64,000 nucleotides of DNA, from NCBI GenBank assembly GCA_900149785.2, contig FSSI02000009.1:1-64000 (forward strand), given 5' to 3'. Source of the stretch: Sodalinema lacuna_A. GTDB taxonomy: Bacteria; Cyanobacteriota; Cyanobacteriia; Cyanobacteriales; Geitlerinemataceae. Numbering within the stretch: position 1 is the first letter of the stretch; each line of letters begins with the position of its first letter. A program made the translations under genes and the position numbers. Positions 16,773 through 25,877 of this stretch are shown piece by piece. The notes beneath the pieces were generated by a model. It was given only the letters and a program-made list of their open reading frames with translations. It ran no database searches and was not told where the DNA came from.

Positions 16773-17351
16773 ATGTCGGATTCTCGTCACCCCGCCGGAC
16801 TTAGTCCACATACACCCTCGAGTGCAACTCGCCGACAGCGGCGAGGCCCTTCGATATTGCTGTTGAGCCTACTGGTGCTGATCTGGTCTGTGGGGCTAGG
16901 CTGGGGCTTAGCCGGGGTAGGGCGATCGCAATCCCGGGATCTCTCCTCCCTCCCTCACATCGGAACCGTCGATCCCATTCCCGAGCGATACCAAACCGGA
17001 CAAGCCCTCTATCTCGAAGCCTGTGCGTCCTGCCATATTGGCGTTCCTCCGGCCGTCTTCCCCACGGAAACCTGGCGAGATCTGCTCCTGGACGAGAATC
17101 ACTATGGCCAACGCATTGACGTCCTACCTAGCCCCCAAATCCACATCGTCTGGGACTATCTGCAAACCTTTTCTCGTCCCAACAGTGCCAGCAGCGAGTC
17201 AGTTCCCTTCCGCTTCCAATACTCCCGCCCCTTTGCCGCCCTACATCCTAACATCGACGTACCTCGTCCCCTCGATCTCAACAGTTGTCGTAGCTGCCAT
17301 CCCCAAGTCGATCAGTTTGACATTCGTCGCCTCAGTCCTGACTGGGAGTGA
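16773..17351 (+). CDS. Membrane-anchored diheme cytochrome c
   Basis: A 192-residue protein with one transmembrane or uncleaved signal segment (about 27-47) and two haem c attachment sites: C84-C87-H88 (CASCH) and C172-C175-H176 (CRSCH). Size and spacing fit the dihaem cytochrome c (DHC) family, small electron carriers often encoded near cytochrome b561-like membrane partners. A b561-like gene is present in this window at 40346, about 23 kb away; pairing is speculative. The haem domain should lie in the periplasm or lumen. The gene converges with the GT2 gene at 17555, with a terminator hairpin between them. Confidence 0.88.
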   Translation: MSDSRHPAGLSPHTPSSATRRQRRGPSILLLSLLVLIWSVGLGWGLAGVGRSQSRDLSSLPHIGTVDPIPERYQTGQALYLEACASCHIGVPPAVFPTETWRDLLLDENHYGQRIDVLPSPQIHIVWDYLQTFSRPNSASSESVPFRFQYSRPFAALHPNIDVPRPLDLNSCRSCHPQVDQFDIRRLSPDWE

Positions 17352-17355
17352 GAGC

Positions 17356-17385
17356 AAAAAAAACCCCACCCGTTCCTGGGTGGGG
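17356..17385 (-). terminator. Rho-independent terminator of the polysaccharide island
   Basis: Read on the minus strand: an 8-bp GC stem (CCCCACCC/GGGTGGGG) with a 6-base loop followed by eight T. It lies 170 bases after the stop of the GT2 gene and just past the stop of the convergent cytochrome gene, so it ends minus-strand transcription from the island. Confidence 0.8.
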
Positions 17386-17554
17386 CTATTCGGAACCTTT
17401 AGGATAGAGCCGAGCAGTACACCGGGGAAGTCCGTCCAAACCTGTTAAAGCCGTCTCCCCAAGCGTTTCACGTCGTCCTAGTCTCAGGATAACCAGTACA
17501 CATCACAAAGAAATGACGCTGTTATGACATTTTCGGTCATGTCCTAGAGTCATC

Positions 17555-18538
17555 CTAAGGGTCAAAGCGAATATGAAACAGCAACGCCTCAATCTCAAAG
17601 GGTTTGGGACTTTTCTTGAGCAGGGATGTCATCCAGGCTTGCGGGAGTAGCCATGCGGCTGTTGCTCGCAGCAGAACTTTCCAAATGACCCGTCGTCGCC
17701 ACAAACTCGGGTCATCCCTGAGGGCCAGGGCTAAAAAGCGAAAGGCGGCTCTGGCCCGTCGTCGCTCTGGGGTTAAATCTAAGGCTTTATAGGTTAAATA
17801 CTTATAGCGATGACCGCGACAAATCCCACAGAGGTGCTGTAACTCGGGGGGAGCGGCGGCAAAAATACGTTCGATGACCTGTAAACTTGATGCCTCCATC
17901 TTGGCTAAATTAAAGGACGAGGACGAAGTCACGGTTCGATAGAGAATTTGCACTTGGGGAACCACCACGAACTCATAGTTGGCCGCCAATCGGACCCATA
18001 AGTCCCAATCTTCGGCTGGGGTGAGACTGGGGGCAAATCCACCTACGGCTTCAAAGGCAGACTTGCGAATCAGAACATTGGAGCCACTGCCGACAAAATC
18101 ACTGATGATGAGCAGTTTATAGACATCGCCGGAAAAGGTGAGGTGGGGGCCAGATCTGAAAAACTGGTTATTTTCGTCAATGTGGTCGGTCCAACTGTAG
18201 GCGACGGCGGCCTGGGGATGGGTTTGTAAGGCCTGCCATTGTTGTTGGAGTTTATCGGGAGTCCACAAGTCATCGGCATCAATAAAGGAGAGATAGTCTC
18301 CATGAGCTAAGGCGACGCCACGATTGCGACTTTCTCCCTGTCCCGCGTTGCTAAATTGATGAATTTGGATGCGTTCATCGGCGATCGCCTGAACAACGGA
18401 TAGGGTATCATCGGTTGAGCCATCGTCGATGATAATCAGTTCAAAGTCAGCCAAGGTTTGCCCTAAGACTGAATCGATTGTATCGGCGATCGTCTCCATT
18501 CCGTTATAGACGGGAAGAATGACAGAAATTTGAACCAT
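17555..18538 (-). CDS. GT2 family glycosyltransferase
   Basis: A 327-residue GT-A enzyme. The N-terminus MVQISVILPVYNGMETI begins the Rossmann-like domain. Nucleotide-sugar and metal binding are shown by IIIDDGSTDDT (about 36-46) and the DxD-type FIDADDLW near residue 92. ED in PAEDWDLWVRLA near residue 180 is the usual acceptor-side catalytic base motif. There are no clear membrane helices in the catalytic part. It is the last gene of the minus-strand island and is closely related to domains 2 and 3 of the triple GT2 protein at 27103. It most likely adds a sugar to the sulfated polysaccharide. Confidence 0.92.
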   Translation of the reverse strand: MVQISVILPVYNGMETIADTIDSVLGQTLADFELIIIDDGSTDDTLSVVQAIADERIQIHQFSNAGQGESRNRGVALAHGDYLSFIDADDLWTPDKLQQQWQALQTHPQAAVAYSWTDHIDENNQFFRSGPHLTFSGDVYKLLIISDFVGSGSNVLIRKSAFEAVGGFAPSLTPAEDWDLWVRLAANYEFVVVPQVQILYRTVTSSSSFNLAKMEASSLQVIERIFAAAPPELQHLCGICRGHRYKYLTYKALDLTPERRRARAAFRFLALALRDDPSLWRRRVIWKVLLRATAAWLLPQAWMTSLLKKSPKPFEIEALLFHIRFDP

Positions 18539-18557
18539 AGAATCCTCGATTATGATG

Positions 18558-18601
18558 ATGGTGTTGTCATGATGTTGTCATGGTGTTGTCATGGTGTTGT
18601 C
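18558..18601. repeat. Four tandem copies of an 11-bp unit at a gene end
   Basis: ATGGTGTTGTC is repeated four times head to tail (copy two has one change, ATGATGTTGTC). The array covers the stop codon of the TPR-sulfotransferase gene (18589) and part of the 50-base gap before the GT2 start. Because 11 is not a multiple of three, copy-number change would shift the last codons and the spacing to the next gene. Confidence 0.85.
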
Positions 18602-20190
18602 CAGGGAAAGGATTGCCCGAGTAATGTCTCTAAGTCTTGGCTATAGGGAGCATAAAAGTCTTGCAATTGCGATTTTAAGCTCGGGTTCTCAACGTGATAC
18701 TCGCCTACATTGTAATACTCTAAGTTTTCCAAAGGTTTACGGGGAATCTTGAGAAAGGAATGTACGGTTTGTACGATATCTGAAGGATGGTCTTGGAAGC
18801 GTTCACTGGAGATGACTAGCATCTGTTCACGAGGAAAAAAGCGGAGCCATTTTTCCAGGAATTTGACATAGCAGCCCCGAGCGATGTAGTGATTGCGAAT
18901 GGAAATGACATCGTCCCAATCGGGAATTTCTGCAAGTTGTTCGGCAAAGGCAATGTCAAGAGGACGAGACTCTTTTTTGAGTCGAACCCAGTGGTAATAG
19001 TGGGAAATGGCACGAGAGATTGGATTGCGCAGTAAAACAATGAGTTTCATGTCGGGATACTCTTGATACATCCGTTCCGGGGTTTCGGGAGAGTCAAGAT
19101 AGGTCGGACTCGCTTCACCCGTTCGCCACACTTGACCTTCTGGAATGGGTAAGAAGTGCGATCGATACCAGGTTTGACCTTTTTTATAGTGAAGCGACCA
19201 AAAATGAAGTTCTTTTTTGATAGAGACGGAGATATTTGGGTGTTCTTCTAGGTAATAGTAAAGTGAGGACGTACCACTTTTTTGAGCGCCGATAATTGTA
19301 AAGTTAACTTGGGGCGATTTTAGGGGAGTTTGAGGAGATAAATCTGGGCAATGTTGTTTGAGTTTATAATTTGCAATTTCTTGATGGATCGTATAAACCT
19401 CTTTGAGGCGACCTTGCTGTTCAAGAATCGCACTTAAATTTAAACCGAGATCTAATTCGCCGGGATTGTTCTTGAATTTTTGTTTAAACAGGGTTTCCAA
19501 TTCATCCAATTTATGGTATGTCTTTGAAAGATTTAAGCACCGTTCGTGCCACCACCATCCTTGGTACGGATCGAGTGTAATGGCTTGCCACCACGCGGCG
19601 ATCGCACCCGTCCATTGTTTTGCCTCTGCTAATGTTTGAAACAATAAAAAATAAGTCTCCCAAGTCTCACAACCTTGCTCAATCTGGGATTTACAAGTCT
19701 GTAATACCTGATGAATTTGATGTTGAGAATCCCACGCTTTTTCATATTCCGAGAGGGCATCTAGCCATCGCTGCTGTTGGGCTAGAGTTTTTGCTAATTT
19801 TCGATAGAGAAAAACTGAGGGAGTATTGAGGAGTTTAATTCCTTTTTGATAGGCTTGTTCTGCCTCTTGCCAACGCAGCTGTTTAACAAAAAGATCGCCT
19901 AAATTTCGATGAGCTAAAAAAATGGAAGGATTGATGGCAATAATTTGTTGATAGAGAGATAGTGCCTGGTTATCTTGTTGCCGCTGGCATAAAAAATCAG
20001 CGCATTCAAGTAAGAGTGTTTCATCTTCAGGATTGAGAGTGAATGCCTCCTCATAGAACCCTAAAACAGCTTCTAGGTCGTCTTGCTGTTGATAAAACTG
20101 TAACAGCCAGCGAGCCGCTTCTTTGGCTTGATATCCCAGCTTGAGTTTGAGATAACAGCCTAATACAGTTAGTTTATTGTTAATTTGCAT
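18589..20190 (-). CDS. TPR-repeat sulfotransferase
   Basis: A 533-residue fusion. Residues about 25-275 form tetratricopeptide-like helical repeats (units with A-x-x-x-Y and L-x-P patterns), a likely protein-binding arm. Residues 295-530 form a PAPS-dependent sulfotransferase domain: the 5'-phosphosulfate loop is IIGAQKSGTSSL (299-310) and the 3'-phosphate motif is LLRNPISRAISHYYH (386-400). Such enzymes transfer sulfate from PAPS to hydroxyl groups of glycans or proteins. It belongs to a set of four intact paralogues in this island. Its stop codon lies inside an 11-bp tandem repeat. The remnant at 23500-24194 is a decayed copy of this gene type. Confidence 0.9.
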   Translation of the reverse strand: MQINNKLTVLGCYLKLKLGYQAKEAARWLLQFYQQQDDLEAVLGFYEEAFTLNPEDETLLLECADFLCQRQQDNQALSLYQQIIAINPSIFLAHRNLGDLFVKQLRWQEAEQAYQKGIKLLNTPSVFLYRKLAKTLAQQQRWLDALSEYEKAWDSQHQIHQVLQTCKSQIEQGCETWETYFLLFQTLAEAKQWTGAIAAWWQAITLDPYQGWWWHERCLNLSKTYHKLDELETLFKQKFKNNPGELDLGLNLSAILEQQGRLKEVYTIHQEIANYKLKQHCPDLSPQTPLKSPQVNFTIIGAQKSGTSSLYYYLEEHPNISVSIKKELHFWSLHYKKGQTWYRSHFLPIPEGQVWRTGEASPTYLDSPETPERMYQEYPDMKLIVLLRNPISRAISHYYHWVRLKKESRPLDIAFAEQLAEIPDWDDVISIRNHYIARGCYVKFLEKWLRFFPREQMLVISSERFQDHPSDIVQTVHSFLKIPRKPLENLEYYNVGEYHVENPSLKSQLQDFYAPYSQDLETLLGQSFPWTTP

Positions 20191-20252
20191 AACTATTTTT
20201 CATGACTATTTTGCATGATTTAGCTTGTTGTTTAGTCGATCTTGCAACTCAA

Positions 20253-21482
20253 TCACGACCACCAATTCAGAACTTTTCCTGTAATCTCTGTTAATTGCTC
20301 CATATCCTCTTTAAAATAGTCTTGTAGGGCAGTCCTCAGTTTAGCATCCGAGTCATCGTCTATCCTGGACATTGAAGATTGGTAGTTCCCAACATTGTAT
20401 TTTCGATATTGACGAAGTTCATGATGAGGCAAGCCAAGATACTCAAACACTGACTGGCTGGTAGCGGCGGGTTGATTGAGTAAATCTTCACTTTTGAGGA
20501 CATAGATTTGCTCGGGTTCAAACTGGGAATACCAAGCCTTAAGATTGGCACTATAACAACTTTCCTGCAAATACTCAGGGACAAACTCAACTGACGTGGA
20601 CTGGCTAGGTTTTCCAGTCAAACTTTCATAAATCGCGACATCTAAGGGGCGCTTTTCTTGACCCCGACGCACTCGATCATAATAGTGAGAGATGGTTCGA
20701 TCCACGGGATTGCGCAGACTCACAATTAAGCGAATATCGGGATAGGCTTGTTTAATTCGTTGAGGTGCTTCAGGATGGGCAAAATAACTGGGACTGGCTT
20801 CTCCGGTTATCAATCCTTGCTGTTTGGCAATGTCTCGTGAGATGGCTGGAAAATGGGACTGATACCAAGGTAAACCATATTGAAAGCGATGAGACCAAAA
20901 GTTAATTTCTTTGACCACCGCCGGTAAGACGTTAGGATGGGAGGCGAGATAGCTATAAAGGGCGCTTGTACCCGATTTTGCTGCACCGATAATGATAAAT
21001 TGTGGAGATAAAGAGGTGTCAGTCCAAGCTGTTTCGACGAGGTGTTGATAGGATTTTGAGAACTTGGTGTAACTCACAGATTGGTAGTGTTGGATCGCAG
21101 CGTGTTCGTTGCCCTGGCGGGTGAGGGCTTCGGCAAGATTGAGGGCGATCGCGGGTTGAACGGAGCCAGATTGTTGGTTAGCTTGGGCTAGGATGGCGAT
21201 CGCACTCTGCAAAGAATTCGTCTTTTCCAACACCTCCCACAGCGATCGGGTGTACCACCAACTTTTGTTGGGATAATCCCTGAGGATAGTCAGATAGGTT
21301 TGAGCCGCCGCCTCTAGCTGGTTCGCGGCCTGATAGGTTTTCGCAGATTCCAGTGCATCTTCTAGGGGATCTTGATGACTAGCTCGAGGATCTGAAGATG
21401 GCGATCGCAGCGTCTTAAACAGTGTTTTTAACGATTGCCAATGTCTTAGTTTTTTCATTAGTTTCCTCATTGGTTTTCTCAT
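20253..21482 (-). CDS. Sulfotransferase family protein
   Basis: A 409-residue enzyme. A helical, TPR-like N-terminal region (about 40-145) precedes the sulfotransferase domain with IIIGAAKSGTSALYSYL (from 163) and the SLRNPVDRTISHYYD motif near residues 255-269. GEASPSYFAHP near 228 is also typical. It is a close paralogue of the 389-residue protein at 25878, with near-identical stretches such as TPLSPQFIIIG versus TSLSPQFIIIG. The start is uncertain: three in-frame ATGs within nine codons (M1, M5, M9). The likely substrate is a surface polysaccharide, inferred from the GT2 and ABC exporter neighbours. Confidence 0.9.
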   Translation of the reverse strand: MRKPMRKLMKKLRHWQSLKTLFKTLRSPSSDPRASHQDPLEDALESAKTYQAANQLEAAAQTYLTILRDYPNKSWWYTRSLWEVLEKTNSLQSAIAILAQANQQSGSVQPAIALNLAEALTRQGNEHAAIQHYQSVSYTKFSKSYQHLVETAWTDTSLSPQFIIIGAAKSGTSALYSYLASHPNVLPAVVKEINFWSHRFQYGLPWYQSHFPAISRDIAKQQGLITGEASPSYFAHPEAPQRIKQAYPDIRLIVSLRNPVDRTISHYYDRVRRGQEKRPLDVAIYESLTGKPSQSTSVEFVPEYLQESCYSANLKAWYSQFEPEQIYVLKSEDLLNQPAATSQSVFEYLGLPHHELRQYRKYNVGNYQSSMSRIDDDSDAKLRTALQDYFKEDMEQLTEITGKVLNWWS

Positions 21483-21598
21483 GGATTTTCTAAATAATAT
21501 TACTCTTAATCACAGTTGACGATTTTAATCGATTGACTCTGAACCTATTATGTTTTGATGTAAATTCTCATCTTGGTCTCGCTCAACAACCCAAAAAA

Positions 21599-23416
21599 TC
21601 AACGATAGTTACGAGCCTGTGTCTCAAATAAAGTCGCATAAAGACCCTGCTTCTCAATCAACTCATCATGAGACCCCGATTCAACAATACACCCCTTATC
21701 TAAAACATAAATCCGATCCGCCATTTTAACCGTCGATAGGCGATGAGTAATCAAAACCGCCGATTGTCCTTCTAACAATTCCCGGAACTTCTTAAAAACT
21801 TCATATTCCGCTTTCGGATCGAGAGCTGACGTGGGTTCATCCAGAACAATGACCTGAGAATTACGGAGAAACGCCCGCGCAATAGACACCTTTTGCCATT
21901 GACCAATACTGAGTTCTTCCCCCGTTGCAAAGCGTTTACCCAGCAAATTATCATAGCCGAGAGGTAGAGTTTCGATCACTTCATCCGCCCCAGACCGTTG
22001 TGCAGCTTTAATAATGCGTTCATCATCGGAGGGACATTCCAGGTTCCCCAACCAGATATTTTCACGAGCCGTCAGGTGATATTTAGCATAATCTTGAAAG
22101 ATGACACTAATTTGCTGGCGAAGTTCACGAACCTTTAAGTCTCGCAAATCCACACCATCCATGAGGATTTGACCTTCCGTGGGGTCATACAAACGACAGA
22201 GAAGTTTAATGAGAGTCGTTTTACCCGAGCCATTTTCTCCCACCAATGCAATCACTTCTCCGGGCTTGAGATGAAATGAGGCATTTTTAATCGCTTCCCG
22301 TTGACTGTTCGGGTAATTGAAATCAACATTTTTAAACGAAATTCCTTCTTTCATGGGAGACGGGATCGGCTCTGGAGAGACGGGATCAACAATTCTCGGT
22401 TTGATATTGAGAAATTCAAAGAGATACGCCAAATAACGGTTATCTTCATAGAGGCCAGCAACCCCCTGGAGGACTTGCCAAAGCGCATCATAGGCTTTAC
22501 GAAAGGCTTGGTTATACAACACCAAGTCCCCAACGGTGATATTACCCTGAACCGTTTGATAGGCAATATAGGCATAAATCCCCCAGGTCGCCACCACAGA
22601 AATTAGGGTCGTAAAAAAGTCCGCTGAGGCGCGACGGAGGGCGATTTGTAGCCGTTCTTCCCGCAGTCGCCAACGCAACTTCCGGAACCGGCGAGAGAAG
22701 AGTTCCCCCAGTTGAAAGAGGCGGATTTCTTTGGCGTAATTATCACTAACAATTAAGCTGTTGTAATAGGAGGCTTCTCGTTGAGTGGCCGTCCGTCGTT
22801 GCAACCAGGCGTGAATCTCGCGTACGAAGGCTAAGCGAACTAGAATTCGAGGAATGACGGGAATAATCAAAACGCCACCAATGAGCCAGTTAAAACTGAG
22901 GAGAGTCCCGCCCATGGTGGCCAGTTGTACGAGGTTACCCCCAATTTGCTCTAGGCGATTGAGCAGCCGCATGGGGACGCTGTTGGCTTCGTTGCGAGCC
23001 CGTTCGAGAATGTCATAGTAGGTGGGATTTTCGTAATGTTCGAGATCGACGCTGATGGCTTTATCGTGAATAATCTCGTAGAGGCGATCGGAGACGACTT
23101 GTTGCTGATATTGGTTGACGAGGCGGCCAACGGAGGTCAGGAAGGCGGCGGCCAGGTTCACCAAACCCATCGCAATAACGAGGGGAGCGATGCGACGAAA
23201 GGCATCTTCTGGGTTGTCGGCATCAAACCCCATGGTGATATTGTCGAGAAGCAGCTTCATGATGTAAAGCCGCGTGATGGGAATGCAGCTTTTGATGATG
23301 GTGATACTGCTACGGGCTACAGTCCACCAGGGGCCGCTATTCCAGACAATTCGGATCGCCCGTCCGAGGTGAATGACACGTTCAGATTCAAAGTCTAAGA
23401 GGTGACGGGTGCGCAT
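21599..23416 (-). CDS. ABC exporter (fused permease-ATPase)
   Basis: A 605-residue half-transporter of the MsbA/lipid-and-glycan exporter type. The first 330 residues hold the membrane domain, with hydrophobic segments around 75-95, 160-195 and 265-290. The ATPase domain has Walker A LVGENGSGKTT (391-401), signature LSIGQ (502-506), Walker B VIVLDEP (522-528) and the H-loop ITHRLSTV. It would work as a homodimer at the inner membrane. Its place between sulfotransferase genes suggests that it exports a glycan, lipid-linked sugar or peptide product of the island; the substrate cannot be read from the sequence. Confidence 0.92.
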   Translation of the reverse strand: MRTRHLLDFESERVIHLGRAIRIVWNSGPWWTVARSSITIIKSCIPITRLYIMKLLLDNITMGFDADNPEDAFRRIAPLVIAMGLVNLAAAFLTSVGRLVNQYQQQVVSDRLYEIIHDKAISVDLEHYENPTYYDILERARNEANSVPMRLLNRLEQIGGNLVQLATMGGTLLSFNWLIGGVLIIPVIPRILVRLAFVREIHAWLQRRTATQREASYYNSLIVSDNYAKEIRLFQLGELFSRRFRKLRWRLREERLQIALRRASADFFTTLISVVATWGIYAYIAYQTVQGNITVGDLVLYNQAFRKAYDALWQVLQGVAGLYEDNRYLAYLFEFLNIKPRIVDPVSPEPIPSPMKEGISFKNVDFNYPNSQREAIKNASFHLKPGEVIALVGENGSGKTTLIKLLCRLYDPTEGQILMDGVDLRDLKVRELRQQISVIFQDYAKYHLTARENIWLGNLECPSDDERIIKAAQRSGADEVIETLPLGYDNLLGKRFATGEELSIGQWQKVSIARAFLRNSQVIVLDEPTSALDPKAEYEVFKKFRELLEGQSAVLITHRLSTVKMADRIYVLDKGCIVESGSHDELIEKQGLYATLFETQARNYR

Positions 23417-23499
23417 AGTGGGAAGTGGGGGAGATCTAGGAGGTTAGAGTAAGTAAGATGGCGATTTGGTAAGATTCGCTTTTAAAATGTTGCTGCGGG

Positions 23500-24194
23500 T
23501 CAAGTCCAGAGACAAGATTGGTCTGAGAGCTGTTCTGGTTGTTGTTTATAAGGTTGATCCAAGTCTTCGAGATCTCTTTGGAAGCTTGGATTTGAAAATT
23601 TATATTCTCCGATATTATAGTATTCCATATTTTCTAAAGGGTGCCGAGGAACTCCCAGGAAGCTGTGAACGTCTTGCAAAACCTGCGATGGCCAGGATAA
23701 AAAAGGATCACTACTAATCACAAGATTTTTTGACGAAGAAAGTGTTTGAGCCAATGGGCTAACAATTCAACATAGCAACTCCGTGCAATATAATCACTCC
23801 TAAGAAAAATAGAGATAGAGCCTTGACTAATTGAAGAGTCTGTTGTCATACGTGTTCTGCTTCGAGCCAGCTACTGCTTCAGCAAGAGATCACCTAAATC
23901 TCGATGGGCTAAAAAATTAGAAGGCTTGAGGTTAATGATCCGTTGGTATACCACAATTTATCGGTTGTCTTCTTATCGCTGATGTAAAAACTCGGTAGCT
24001 TAGAGCAACAGCTTTTCATGTTCAGAATTTAGGGCGATCGCCGGTTCATAGACTCTTAAAAATCCTCCTAGGTCATCCGGCTTCTGATAAACCTGTAAAA
24101 GCCACCGAGCGGGTTCCTTGGCTTGGTCACCAAACTTAAGCTTAAGATGGCGGCTTGATTGGGTTAAGTTTTTCTTGATTTTTGTAGCAATCAT
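23500..24194 (-). pseudogene. Decayed TPR-sulfotransferase copy with large internal deletion
   Basis: The 5' part (24194 down to about 24000) encodes a start like that of the 533-residue paralogue: KLKFGDQAKEPARWLLQVYQ versus KLKLGYQAKEAARWLLQFYQ. The next stretch (about 23880-23999) is homologous DNA broken by stops. The 3' part (23500-23754) encodes a sulfotransferase C-terminus, with ISSDPF.., LGVPRHPLENMEYYNIGEY matching the paralogue's KIPRKPLENLEYYNVGEY. The middle, including the PAPS-binding loop and RNP motif, is missing: the remnant spans about 700 bases instead of 1600. It lies between the ABC exporter and the 540-residue sulfotransferase. Confidence 0.85.
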
Positions 24195-24195
24195 T

Positions 24196-25818
24196 CTAAG
24201 GTTCCCAGGTGAAATCAGCATTCAAGAGTTGGCTTAACTCCTGATTATAGGGCTGATAGAACTCAGCAATTTTTTTGCGGATTGAGACCTCGGCTGGAGA
24301 ATACTGCCCAGAGTTATATGTTTTGTAGCTGCTGAGTTGATAATTGGGAAGCCCAATAAACTCATACACCTTTTCTAGGGATTGTCCTGGATTATCATAA
24401 AACTCTTCACTCTTAAGAATCAGGAACTGTTCCCGAGGAAAGACTGAGAACCAATGCTTGAGAAACTCAACATAAACACCTCGAGCCATATAGTTACTGT
24501 GAATGCGCCACACTCGTTTCTTGTTCTCAATTTCTTTGATTTTTGCCTCAATCGCTTCCTCTAGGGGCAACGGTTCTTGATTACGGCGTACCCAATGATG
24601 ATAATGGGAAATGGCTCGATCGACCGGATTGCGAAGGAGAACAATCAATTTAATATGAGGCAAGGCTTCCCGGAGTCGTTCAGCGGTTTCGTAAAAGTCT
24701 AAATAGCCCGGACAAGCCTCCCCAGTTTGTAAGTGAGAGCCTTCGGGAATTTGGGGGAAATGGGCGAAATACCAATCGAGACCTCGATAGAATTTCCACG
24801 ACCAAAACTCAACTTCTTTACGTAAGGCCGGCACGATGTCAGGATGCTGAGCCATATAAGCATACAAGGAACTGGTCCCGGCTTTCTGTGCCCCCAAGAT
24901 AATAAAGTCTAAGCGATTGGCTTTGGCTTTAAAGTCGGGATTATTGCGTCGGGATTCTAGCAGTGAGGGATAGTGACGGCTTAATTTGATGTCTAGGGCA
25001 TTTTCATAGTAGGGCAGTGAATCAGGAATTCGCTTTTGATGAATGAGGGTATCGCCAAGGTTAATGTAAATTTCGATGTTGTTTGAGTCAAGGCTGAGGG
25101 CTTGTTTATAGGCTGCCTCAGCTTCTGTGAGTCGATCTTCGGCTTGGAGTGTTTTCCAGAAAAATGAGTAGTAGTACCAGGGAAAGTCAGGCTTGAGGGG
25201 AATGAGTTTAAGATAGGTTTCGGCGACAGCAGGGCGATCGCCCAACTGTTCGAGGGCCGCGGCTAAGTTATATAGACTCTCAAAATGTTGAGGATTCAAG
25301 CGTAGGGCCTGGCGATAGGCAGCAACGGCCCCCTGCCAATCTTGAAGACGCATCAGCACATCGGCAAGATGGCTATGGGTTGCAAAAAAATCGGGATTGC
25401 GTTCGGCGGCTTGATGATAGGCATCAGCGGCCTCATGCCACTGTTCAAGTTCCTTGAGAGCATCTCCGAGATTATGGAATGACCAGGAAAATTGGTTATC
25501 ATGTTGAATAGCCTGCTGATAGCAATGAACGGCCTGAGACCATTGCTTGCGCTTTTGCAGAATATCTCCCAATTCATGATGTGCTAAGGCGATTTCAGGA
25601 TTGAGTTCTAAGGTGTTTCGGTAAACCACCTCGGCACCTTGCCATCGTTTTAGTTCCAAGAGACATTTGGCTAGATGATAATGAGACCAGGGATTTTTAG
25701 GATTTAAGCGCACTCCAGCTTTTCGAAATAATAGCCTGAACGAGAGTCCTTTCTGTTTGATTTTTGTTTGAAGACGGTCTAGTTTGGCTTGAAGGGTTGA
25801 CACTAACAAAATACTCAT
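24196..25818 (-). CDS. TPR-repeat sulfotransferase
   Basis: A 540-residue protein with well-formed TPR units over residues 40-275 (for example WSHYHLAKCLLELKRWQGA and HHELGDILQKRKQWSQA, one about every 34 residues), then a sulfotransferase domain. The 5'-phosphosulfate loop is IILGAQKAGTSSLYAY (306-321) and the 3'-phosphate motif is LLRNPVDRAISHYHH. The KAG in the loop replaces the KSG of its paralogues, a conservative change. It belongs to the sulfotransferase island; its stop abuts the start of the decayed copy. TPR arms in sulfotransferases probably bind the acceptor or a partner enzyme (inference). Confidence 0.91.
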   Translation of the reverse strand: MSILLVSTLQAKLDRLQTKIKQKGLSFRLLFRKAGVRLNPKNPWSHYHLAKCLLELKRWQGAEVVYRNTLELNPEIALAHHELGDILQKRKQWSQAVHCYQQAIQHDNQFSWSFHNLGDALKELEQWHEAADAYHQAAERNPDFFATHSHLADVLMRLQDWQGAVAAYRQALRLNPQHFESLYNLAAALEQLGDRPAVAETYLKLIPLKPDFPWYYYSFFWKTLQAEDRLTEAEAAYKQALSLDSNNIEIYINLGDTLIHQKRIPDSLPYYENALDIKLSRHYPSLLESRRNNPDFKAKANRLDFIILGAQKAGTSSLYAYMAQHPDIVPALRKEVEFWSWKFYRGLDWYFAHFPQIPEGSHLQTGEACPGYLDFYETAERLREALPHIKLIVLLRNPVDRAISHYHHWVRRNQEPLPLEEAIEAKIKEIENKKRVWRIHSNYMARGVYVEFLKHWFSVFPREQFLILKSEEFYDNPGQSLEKVYEFIGLPNYQLSSYKTYNSGQYSPAEVSIRKKIAEFYQPYNQELSQLLNADFTWEP

Positions 25819-25877
25819 GATTCGTCTAAGACTTTAATTAAGGTGCTTTAGTCATAAAATTGGCGATCACCATTGAG

